Of a stretch of 5,184 nt of DNA, positions 1 to 4,308 are shown in pieces; within the stretch, counting starts at the first letter, position 1, and every line of letters begins with the position of its first letter. The position numbers and the translations under genes are program-made. The stretch is from assembly GCA_947090235.1 (NCBI GenBank), contig CAMUNJ010000063.1:1-5184 (forward strand), in the 5' to 3' direction. This stretch comes from an uncultured Bacillota bacterium. GTDB taxonomy: Bacteria > Bacillota > Clostridia > Christensenellales > UBA1242. The notes below the pieces were generated by a model. It ran no database searches and was not told the origin of the DNA. It saw only the letters and a program-made list of their open reading frames with translations.

Positions 1-666
1 ATCCCTCCTTGGGTCAATCACAGTGACCGCTTCATCAAAACGCCCATAAGTCTTAGTTGCTTTTTTGAGTGCTTCTCTAGCATCCATTCTTTCATCTTTA
101 AGTAAATTCATAAGTGTACCCATGTTCACATATTCATAACCAATAATTTCGCCGTTTTTGTCAAGCCCTTGTTTTGTGATATATCCTTCTGCCAAATTCA
201 AGTATCTAGTGCCAGTGTCTTCTCTTGAATAAATAGTCCCCACTTGACTTGCTTGATTTTTGCCAAGGTCTTCCATAGCCGCTCCAACTTCCAAACCGCC
301 TTCAGAAAAAGCAGATTGACTGCGTCCATAAACAAGTTGCAAAAATATCTGTTTCATCGCGTCATTGATTGCATCGCAAACAAGGTCGGTATTCAAGGCT
401 TCCAAAATAGTCTTGCCAGTCAAAATTTCACCAGCCATAGCAGCCGAATGTGTCATACCACTGCAACCGATAGTTTCAACAAGCGCCTCTTTGATTACAC
501 CGTTTTTAACATTCAAAGTAAGCTTGCAAGTGCCTTGCTGAGGGGCACACTTTCCGCACCCATGACTAAATCCTGAAATTTGTGTAATCTCCTTTGCTTG
601 AACCCAATTTGCTTCCTCAGGAATAGGGCTAGGTCCAAACCCTTTCATATTAATAGGACAACTCAT
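1..666 (-). CDS. NifU/IscU-like iron-sulfur cluster assembly scaffold protein, partial (3' end off window)
   Basis: The frame is open from an ATG at 664-666 to the window edge: 222 codons with no stop, so the C-terminus is missing. A good ribosome binding site (GGAGGA, 673-678) sits 6 nt before the ATG. The protein begins MSCPINMKGFGPSPIPEE and has a Cys-rich segment SHGCGKCAPQQGTC (C37, C40, C47), then the scaffold-like motif ETIGCSGMTHSAAMAGEI (C68), then LVCDAINDAMKQ (C97). The order of C37, C68 and C97 resembles the three cluster-binding cysteines of IscU/NifU N-terminal domains; C40 and C47 are extra. Known family members assemble Fe-S clusters in the cytosol for transfer to apoproteins. 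The protein is longer than IscU (about 130 residues): residues from about 125 on form an extra C-terminal part with no motif I can name. From memory, clostridial scaffolds of this type often precede a GGGtGRT-family gene, which would lie beyond the left edge; this cannot be checked here. I am confident of the coding region and fairly confident of the family. Confidence 0.85.
   Translation of the reverse strand, partial: MSCPINMKGFGPSPIPEEANWVQAKEITQISGFSHGCGKCAPQQGTCKLTLNVKNGVIKEALVETIGCSGMTHSAAMAGEILTGKTILEALNTDLVCDAINDAMKQIFLQLVYGRSQSAFSEGGLEVGAAMEDLGKNQASQVGTIYSREDTGTRYLNLAEGYITKQGLDKNGEIIGYEYVNMGTLMNLLKDERMDAREALKKATKTYGRFDEAVTVIDPRRD
4..10 (-). promoter_or_regulatory. possible ribosome binding site for the next gene beyond the left edge
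   Basis: The minus strand reads AAGGAGG here, still inside the open frame of the scaffold gene, where it encodes part of its last visible residues (PRRD). A consensus Shine-Dalgarno at this spot suggests that a tightly coupled downstream gene starts within about 10 nt past the window edge. No start codon is visible, so this is inference. Confidence 0.35.
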
Positions 667-686
667 AATAATTCCTCCATGACCCA

Positions 687-715
687 ATTATACAAAATAA
701 AAAACAAAACTCCAA
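687..715 (-). promoter_or_regulatory. sigma-A-type promoter of the Fe-S scaffold gene, overlapping a terminator
   Basis: The minus strand has a perfect -10 box TATAAT (687-692) and a weak -35 TTGGAG (710-715) with a 17-nt spacer. Transcription would start near 680, giving a leader of about 14 nt with the ribosome binding site inside it. The -35 element is part of the distal arm of the thyX terminator hairpin, so the same bases end one transcript and start the next. The -10 box is convincing; the -35 is weak. Confidence 0.55.
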
Positions 716-736
716 ATAAAATTGAAGTTTTGTTTT
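701..736 (-). terminator. rho-independent terminator downstream of thyX
   Basis: The arms at 722-736 and 701-715 form a 15-bp stem around a 6-nt loop. Read as minus-strand RNA the single irregular position is a G-U wobble; as plus-strand RNA it would be a C-A mismatch, which supports action on the minus strand. The distal arm ends in TTTT and continues TTATTTTG, a suitable U-rich tail. The hairpin begins 5 nt past the thyX stop codon. Confidence 0.8.
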
Positions 737-741
737 AGTCA

Positions 742-2241
742 TTAAACTAATCTTTCCATGTTGATACCATCTTTAAATCCGCATTGCGTTGCACATTGGT
801 AGCCAGCCGTACATCTAGCACCTTTTGAAAGTTTTCCAAAAGTATCACGCATTTCTTGTACACCTTTTATTGTGTCTTCTAATTCTGCAACATTAAACTG
901 ATCTTCACTATCTAGAATAAGACCTTTCCTTAATTTTACTTTAAACGCTGGCTCACTCATTTCATCCATTAAAGCTTGTTGGAATTTACCTGAAAAATAT
1001 TTTGTAATATCATTAATTTCAAGTTGAGCCATACTGCACTCTCTTTCCATTGCTTTTAAAATGAAGTCTTGAGTTTCGCCATTTTCAATCACTTGAACTA
1101 AAGTTCCTTGAGGTATACAATCTTCAACTGAGAAAATATCTTGATTCCACATCTCATATAGTTCAGTAGAATCCAAAGATTTTATAATTGGAGGAATAAA
1201 GAATTTTTTTTCACCATTTCTAAATCTAAATTCATTGATGTGGTAATTTATTGTTCTATGCCTGTGTTCTTGTGCAAGACATGCAAGTGAAGCGTTATAT
1301 CTTAAAGAATATACAGAAGAAGATAAATATTCTTTCAAAATTCCATTGCCGAACATTGAAAGATTTCTACCTTTATGGTCTTCAAGTTTTTCAGAATAGA
1401 GATTGTTATCTTTAACAAAATCTACAAATTCTTGCATTTCTTTTTTAACACCTGCATAGAAAGCATTTGAATTTGGATTTGCAATTTCAGCTTCAAACCA
1501 GTGAGCAAGATAGTTAAGTTGTCTAAAGCTTGTTGTATAAACCATGTTTGAAGGAGTGAAGACTGAAATCATATATCTTGCATTTTCTTGTGCAAGTTTA
1601 CCTACTTTCACACCCTTTGCATCAAAGAAAGGTTGACATTTGCCATATCTAGCATCTATTTCTTTTGTTAAAATTTCCTTCCATTTTTCATATAAAGCAT
1701 TTTGTTTAGGATCAATATCTGTCATTACAGTGTATCTAGCAGACTTTTCACTTGTGCAATATTCTTTTTCATTGTTCAATATCATTGCAAGCGCCTTTGG
1801 AATACCAGAAATTTCAAGAGTTAAATGTGAGTGTCCAAAAGTTGAATGATGTCCACTTCCTTCAACTTGGCTTGCAATAGCCATAATGTTTCTAATACCT
1901 TTATCCTGCAATTGTTGAAAGGTATCCTTCATATAACAAGTACTACCCATAAGTCCTGCAACAACTCGGTTGAAATATAGATCATAGTTATAGTGATAAG
2001 CATCTCCACCACCTGCCTCTGCCAAATATGTTAAAGCATTTTCAAGAGTTACATCGACTCGAATTGAAACATCTTTCTTTATTTCAAGCAATTCGTTTCT
2101 AGCTTCTTGATTAGGTGCGGCTTTGAGTTGATTAGTGTATTCCTTTTCTATCTCAATCAATTCTGCTGCCATTTCAGCATGCTTAACACAGCAATTAAGT
2201 TTACCATATTCAAGATTACTTTTTAAATCCCCCCCCCGCAT
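742..2241 (-). CDS. thyX: FAD-dependent thymidylate synthase ThyX, double-domain form (main frame; true N-terminus is in another frame)
   Basis: ThyX makes dTMP from dUMP in the cytosol, using methylene-tetrahydrofolate as carbon donor and FAD/NADPH as reductant. This frame gives 499 residues, about twice the usual 200-250. Two ThyX-like halves can be seen. Half 1 (about 85-275) has GHHSTFGHSHLTLEISGIPK, then EKSARY at 165-170, then ENARYMI and TTSFRQLNYLAHWFEAEI. Half 2 (about 300-425) has EHRHRTINYHINEFRF at 325-340, FFIPPII, and ECSMAQLEI at 401-409. The family signature is RHRxxSxNxxSxR. Half 2 keeps the RHR (327-329) but not the serines; half 1 has NEK in place of RHR but keeps ExSxRY. 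A Cys cluster (C477, C483, C487) lies near the C-terminus. The ATG at 2241 has no ribosome binding site and is immediately followed by nine G. The better start lies at 2330 in another frame (see 2223-2330), so the full protein would have about 528 or 529 residues. The product call is strong; activity is not assured. Confidence 0.85.
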   Translation of the reverse strand: MRGGDLKSNLEYGKLNCCVKHAEMAAELIEIEKEYTNQLKAAPNQEARNELLEIKKDVSIRVDVTLENALTYLAEAGGGDAYHYNYDLYFNRVVAGLMGSTCYMKDTFQQLQDKGIRNIMAIASQVEGSGHHSTFGHSHLTLEISGIPKALAMILNNEKEYCTSEKSARYTVMTDIDPKQNALYEKWKEILTKEIDARYGKCQPFFDAKGVKVGKLAQENARYMISVFTPSNMVYTTSFRQLNYLAHWFEAEIANPNSNAFYAGVKKEMQEFVDFVKDNNLYSEKLEDHKGRNLSMFGNGILKEYLSSSVYSLRYNASLACLAQEHRHRTINYHINEFRFRNGEKKFFIPPIIKSLDSTELYEMWNQDIFSVEDCIPQGTLVQVIENGETQDFILKAMERECSMAQLEINDITKYFSGKFQQALMDEMSEPAFKVKLRKGLILDSEDQFNVAELEDTIKGVQEMRDTFGKLSKGARCTAGYQCATQCGFKDGINMERLV

Positions 2242-2330
2242 TTAATTGCTTCAATAGCATTGTTGATAAGTTTCAAATCTGGCTTCAAATGACAATCCAG
2301 TTCACTGTGCATAACAATTTTAATATTCAT
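2223..2330 (-). pseudogene. thyX: N-terminal piece of thyX, out of frame with the body
   Basis: An ATG at 2328-2330 follows a near-perfect ribosome binding site (AAGGAGGG, 2336-2343) and a good promoter. It opens a 35-codon frame, MNIKIVMHSELDCHLKPD through NNAIEAIKCGGGI, ending at TAA 2223-2225. The frame runs into the nine-G tract at 2229-2237 and stops at once. With seven or ten G it would read straight on into the ThyX frame (…IKCGG or IKCGGG, then DLKSNLEYGKL), so this is the real start of thyX and the G tract is where the frame is lost. Whether this is a true mutation, a switchable tract or a sequencing error cannot be told from one sequence. Confidence 0.75.
2229..2237 (-). repeat. homopolymer tract, nine G on the coding strand of thyX
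   Basis: Nine consecutive G (C on the plus strand) sit in a very AT-rich setting, about 30 codons into the supported thyX reading frame. The tract is exactly where the upstream and downstream frames of the gene part. Long G runs are prone to slipped-strand mispairing in cells and to miscounting in sequencing. Confidence 0.9.
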
Positions 2331-2354
2331 AATTTCCCTCCTTGGTATAACTCT

Positions 2355-2382
2355 ATTTTACCACGGAGGGGGGAATTGTCAA
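2355..2382 (-). promoter_or_regulatory. thyX promoter
   Basis: The minus strand has a consensus -35 TTGACA (2377-2382) and a -10 TAAAAT (2355-2360) separated by 16 nt. Transcription would begin near 2348, so the ribosome binding site lies almost at the 5' end of the message. It points to the ATG at 2330 rather than the one at 2241. The spacer contains a C6 run, part of an imperfect dyad with 2331-2345. Confidence 0.75.
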
Positions 2383-2411
2383 CACCCAAATTGAATTTTC
2401 TTCGAAAAAGT

Positions 2412-2440
2412 TTGTTTTATAATTCAAAATATGATAAAAT
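2412..2440 (+). promoter_or_regulatory. ung promoter (extended -10)
   Basis: TTGTTT (2412-2417), a 17-nt spacer and TAAAAT (2435-2440) form a plausible sigma-A promoter, strengthened by a TGA just before the -10 box (extended -10). Transcription would start near 2447, 16 nt before the ung start codon. A 7-bp inverted repeat, TTGAATT (2391-2397) and AATTCAA (2421-2427), straddles the -35 element and could be an operator. The promoter is divergent from that of thyX, with the two -35 boxes 29 nt apart. Confidence 0.6.
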
Positions 2441-2462
2441 ACCATTATCAAAAGGACACATT

Positions 2463-3122
2463 ATGATAAAAATCAAAAAAAACTGGTATGAATTACTAAA
2501 ATCAGAGTTTGAAAAGGATTATTTCAAAAAATTGCAAGAATTTTTGGATCAGGAATATGCAACTCGTACAATTTATCCTGCCATGGAAAATATCTTTAAT
2601 GCACTCAACTACACCGCATACAATGATGTCAAAGTTATCATCATTGGTCAAGATCCTTATCATGAACCAAATCAAGCACAGGGTTTATCATTTTCAGTTC
2701 CAGAGAATGTTGATATTCCACCATCACTTGTAAATATTTTTAAAGAAATTCATGACGACCTCGACATTGATCCAATCAAATCTGGTGATCTCACTCGCTG
2801 GGCGAAACAAGGCGTTCTACTTTTAAACACCACCCTAACCGTTCGTGCACATCAAGCCAATTCACATCGTGGCCATGGCTGGGAAACTTTTACAGGTGAG
2901 ATCATCAACCTACTTTCAAAACGCGAAAAACCAATTGTCTTTTTGCTTTGGGGGTCAAACGCACAAGCCTTTGCTCCACAAATCGCTTCACATCACTTAA
3001 TATTAAAAGCCCCACATCCAAGTCCACTTTCATCATATCGCGGTTTCTTTGGTTGCAAACACTTTTCAAAATGCAATGAATTTTTAATCCAAAACGGCGA
3101 AACATCAATTGATTGGCACTGA
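2463..3122 (+). CDS. ung: uracil-DNA glycosylase (family 1)
   Basis: Ung cleaves the N-glycosidic bond of uracil in DNA, which arises from cytosine deamination or dUTP misincorporation, leaving an abasic site for base excision repair. The 219-residue product is the usual size for bacterial Ung. The water-activating motif GQDPYH is at 62-67 with catalytic D64 (the same number as in E. coli), LLLNTTLTV follows at 119-127, and the DNA-intercalation loop motif HPSPLS is at 185-190, with H185 matching the catalytic histidine. The ending GCKHFSKCNEFL is also typical. The frame is open upstream to an ATG at 2289, but that would add 58 residues unlike Ung and would run through the promoter. The ATG at 2463 has a ribosome binding site AAAGGA (2451-2456) 6 nt upstream and gives the family N-terminus (NWYELLKSEF). 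All catalytic motifs are intact. It is divergent from thyX. Confidence 0.97.
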   Translation: MIKIKKNWYELLKSEFEKDYFKKLQEFLDQEYATRTIYPAMENIFNALNYTAYNDVKVIIIGQDPYHEPNQAQGLSFSVPENVDIPPSLVNIFKEIHDDLDIDPIKSGDLTRWAKQGVLLLNTTLTVRAHQANSHRGHGWETFTGEIINLLSKREKPIVFLLWGSNAQAFAPQIASHHLILKAPHPSPLSSYRGFFGCKHFSKCNEFLIQNGETSIDWH

Positions 3123-3125
3123 AAC

Positions 3126-3150
3126 TTTCTTTTCTTTTAAAGAAAAGAAA
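3126..3150. repeat. AT-rich inverted and mirror repeat just after ung
   Basis: TTTCTTTTCTTT (3126-3137) and AAAGAAAAGAAA (3139-3150) are perfect inverted repeats separated by one base, starting 4 nt past the ung stop codon. Each arm is also a mirror repeat of pure pyrimidine or purine, and the purine run continues to about 3160 with one C. As RNA the stem has few GC pairs and no U-tract, so it is a weak terminator by itself, possibly an aid to the stronger one downstream. Confidence 0.6.
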
Positions 3151-3163
3151 CAAAAGAAAACTA

Positions 3164-3207
3164 AAAAAAGCATTCTTGACTTTTTTAAAGCCTTCGAATG
3201 CTTTTTT
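3164..3207. terminator. bidirectional rho-independent terminator between ung and the unknown gene
   Basis: AAAAAAGCATTC (3164-3175) and GAATGCTTTTTT (3196-3207) form a perfect 12-bp stem with a 20-nt loop. The A-run on one arm and T-run on the other give a U-tract in both directions, fitting the convergent genes: ung ends at 3122 on the plus strand and the broken gene ends at 3235 on the minus strand. A further AT-only hairpin (3214-3221 with 3225-3232) lies next to the minus-strand stop. Confidence 0.8.
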
Positions 3208-3234
3208 AAATCTTTTATTTTTTTAAAATAAACT

Positions 3235-3408
3235 TTAGTTGTTTTCAGTTGTATCTTCTTTGTATAAATCAAGCGGATCTTCAATTCCAACCATTGCATA
3301 GTAATATTGCATATCAGTGTCAACTTTTAATCTTGCTTCATATTCACGCAAAGCTTTAACATATGCTTTGCCCTCACTTTTTACAAGTCCTGCTCTTAAA
3401 ATATGTGT
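3235..3408 (-). pseudogene. C-terminal part of the broken gene, in the -1 frame
   Basis: This frame is open from just after a TAG at 3409-3411 to a TAA at 3235-3237 and has no start codon or ribosome binding site at its head. It reads THILRAGLVKSEGKAYVKAL and continues through DTDMQYYYAMVGIEDPLDLY to TENN, a normal-looking acidic, soluble sequence. The 3396-3656 reading frame ends in DPYRHIF and this one contains HILRAGL, so the two join naturally at PYRH-ILRAG if two bases (one CA of CACA) are removed near 3403-3408. The joined product would be about 139 residues. Stop-to-stop continuity and the matching seam support one gene. I do not recognise the family. Confidence 0.65.
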
Positions 3409-3656
3409 CTATATGGATCAGCATGACCATAATCACCTGTTATAAGAAAGTCGTTTTGAATAACAACATGTTCGTATTGTTTCTTAACAAGACAACCGTT
3501 TCTTTGCATATCTTCAAAATCTTGTTTTTCTGTAAGATAGGCAACTAAATCCTCTTTTTTAGCTCTTGATCCCGCAAGAGCGTGTTTAAACACTTCGTAT
3601 AAATGGTCTATACTTTTAACAAATTTAAATCTTTTTTCATCTTCTTTTAAAAACAT
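3396..3656 (-). CDS. hypothetical protein, N-terminal part of a frameshifted gene
   Basis: The start is well supported: ATG at 3654-3656 with AAGGAG (3663-3668) 6 nt upstream and a good promoter. The 86-residue product, MFLKEDEKRFKFVKSIDH through GDYGHADPYRHIF, is charged and apparently soluble, with no signal peptide, membrane segment or motif I can name. The frame ends at TAA 3396-3398, but the -1 frame continues with coding-like sequence for 55 more residues (3235-3399), so the stop is probably the result of a small indel around 3400-3408. The sequence there (ATATTTTAAG) is not a standard X-XXY-YYZ slippery heptamer, so programmed frameshifting is less likely than mutation or sequencing error. 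The gene stands alone between the SRP RNA gene and the shared terminator with ung; context gives no hint of its role. Confidence 0.7.
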   Translation of the reverse strand: MFLKEDEKRFKFVKSIDHLYEVFKHALAGSRAKKEDLVAYLTEKQDFEDMQRNGCLVKKQYEHVVIQNDFLITGDYGHADPYRHIF

Positions 3657-3685
3657 AATTTTCTCCTTAAAATTAATTTCTCTTT

Positions 3686-3713
3686 TTTATAATATGAAAA
3701 TTTTATTTGTCAA
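3686..3713 (-). promoter_or_regulatory. promoter of the frameshifted hypothetical gene
   Basis: Minus-strand TTGACA (3708-3713), a 16-nt spacer and TATAAA (3686-3691) make a near-consensus sigma-A promoter. The start would fall near 3679, leaving a leader of about 23 nt before the ATG at 3656 that includes the AAGGAG. An intact promoter suggests the gene was recently functional. Confidence 0.75.
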
Positions 3714-3749
3714 GTCTCAAAATTGAAATTATCCGTGCAACATTAAAAA

Positions 3750-3789
3750 GTGCATAATGCACGCAAAAAGGCAGTCGTTTGACTGCCTT
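3750..3789 (-). terminator. tandem terminators of the SRP RNA gene
   Basis: Read on the minus strand, AAGGCAGTC (3781-3789) pairs with GACTGCCTT (3768-3776) around a 4-nt loop AAAC, giving a 9-bp stem that ends in a run of five T (3765-3769). It begins about 10 nt after the base-paired 3' end of the SRP RNA. A second small hairpin follows at once, GTGCA-TTA-TGCAC (3750-3762), itself followed by TTTTT, and may be a back-up terminator. Confidence 0.85.
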
Positions 3790-3798
3790 AAATTTTCG

Positions 3799-4069
3799 AA
3801 ACCGAGCAATTTGCGTTGATAAAAACTTCCCAACTGCCTCAACTAATTTTAACTCCACCAAAGCTTCCCTATGGCACAGCAAAGTGTCCACTTAAGGATG
3901 CTGCCGTCAGGCTCTGACCTGGTTCATAGATTTTACTTGCATAAGACCTTGACTTCAACATTAAAAATAATCGCACATTTTCGAAAAATTTAAACCGAAA
4001 CAAATATTCAACCCTGCTGTAGCGGATTGCAGGTACAGGGCACCGCTAACTCCCCATCTAGCTCGGTTT
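3799..4069 (-). ncRNA. ffs: signal recognition particle RNA, large bacterial (Bacillus-type) form with Alu domain
   Basis: This is the RNA scaffold of the SRP, which binds Ffh and targets nascent membrane and secreted proteins to the translocon. On the minus strand the 5' end reads AGCTAGATGGGGAG, then TAGCGGTGCCCTGTACCTG, CAATCCGCT and AGCAGGGTTGAAT, which is the Alu-domain signature of the B. subtilis RNA. The Ffh-binding S domain (about 3895-3925) reads ATGAACCAGGTCAGAGCC, a tetraloop UGAC (3906-3909), then GGCAGCA; the conserved symmetric-loop bases CAGA and AGCA are present. The ends pair perfectly (AAACCGAGC 4061-4069 with GCTCGGTTT 3799-3807). The length of about 271 nt fits the large class; small SRP RNAs are near 100 nt. 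The tetraloop is UGAC, of the URRC type, instead of the usual GGAA. The 62-codon frame at 3703-3891 overlapping it is not a gene. The alternative symbol in Bacillus is scr. Confidence 0.96.
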
Positions 4070-4073
4070 GATT

Positions 4074-4102
4074 ATTATATCACAAAATTAAGAATAAATC
4101 AA
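4074..4102 (-). promoter_or_regulatory. SRP RNA promoter
   Basis: The minus strand has TTGATT (4097-4102), a 17-nt spacer and a perfect -10 TATAAT (4074-4079) preceded by TGA, an extended -10. The predicted start near 4067-4069 coincides with the first base-paired nucleotides of the SRP RNA. This is the strongest promoter in the window along with the one at 4639, as expected for an abundant structural RNA. Confidence 0.9.
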
Positions 4103-4244
4103 GATTTTGAATATATTTTTATTTTAAAGTCCTCATTTTTGCCGTTTGTTGACATGTTTCGACAAATTTCTTAAATTTATTTTTTGCCATCATTCGACAA
4201 ATTTTGCAAAAGGTAGCAAAGTCTCATTCATTCATTAAAAAATA
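4103..4244. other. intergenic stretch with repeated Spo0A-box-like motifs
   Basis: No coding frame is supported here. The minus strand carries TTTGTCGAA twice, at 4158-4166 and 4193-4201, 35 bp apart; this is identical to the known Spo0A (0A) box core TGTCGAA with its usual TT lead. A 7-of-9 match, TTTGTTGAC, lies on the plus strand at 4145-4153. Each motif region is preceded by TTTTTGCC (4136-4143 and 4181-4188), so the stretch looks like two diverged copies of a unit of about 45 bp. A plus-strand promoter-like pair, TTGACA (4149-4154) and TAAATT (4172-4177) with 17 nt between, overlaps the first exact box. The motifs are seen; Spo0A binding is inferred. Confidence 0.4.
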
Positions 4245-4298
4245 AAGATGTTTAATTTCGCAGTCTTTGCTTGCAACCAACAAGGAATTAAACATCTT
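4245..4298 (-). terminator. rho-independent terminator of the small membrane protein gene
   Basis: AAGATGTTTAATT (4245-4257) and AATTAAACATCTT (4286-4298) form a perfect 13-bp stem with a 28-nt loop. On the minus strand the distal arm is followed by TTATTTTTTAA, a good U-tract, and the hairpin starts 10 nt after the stop codon of the gene at 4309. On the plus strand the tail (ATATTTTAAT) is poorer. Confidence 0.8.
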
Positions 4299-4308
4299 AT
4301 ATTTTAAT

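Noticed and set aside
244..576. 110-codon open frame on the plus strand
   Set aside because: It is the exact antisense of the Fe-S scaffold gene, has no ribosome binding site and encodes no recognisable protein.
1640..1849. 69-codon plus-strand frame inside thyX
   Set aside because: It lies antisense within a conserved enzyme and has no initiation signals.
2289..2462. 58-codon N-terminal extension of ung
   Set aside because: It crosses the ung and thyX promoters, lacks a ribosome binding site, and Ung proteins begin at the residues encoded from 2463.
2509..2733. 74-codon plus-strand frame within ung
   Set aside because: It is an out-of-frame shadow of a gene whose own frame carries all the Ung motifs.
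2905..3323. Two overlapping minus-strand frames (2905-3153 and 3105-3323)
   Set aside because: One is antisense to ung and the other runs through the terminator and overlaps the C-terminal part of the broken gene in a different frame; neither has a ribosome binding site.
3396..3405. Programmed -1 frameshifting at ATATTTTAAG
   Set aside because: There is no X-XXY-YYZ heptamer and no evident downstream stem in the right place; a two-base indel explains the frame change more simply.
3363..3548. 61-codon plus-strand frame
   Set aside because: It is antisense to the frameshifted gene, which has a real promoter and ribosome binding site.
3703..3891. 62-codon minus-strand frame
   Set aside because: It overlaps the 3' half of the SRP RNA and its terminator; the conserved RNA explains the sequence.
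3799..4069. tmRNA or 6S RNA as the identity of this RNA gene
   Set aside because: There is no tRNA-like end or tag frame, while the Alu-domain and Ffh-binding signatures identify SRP RNA.
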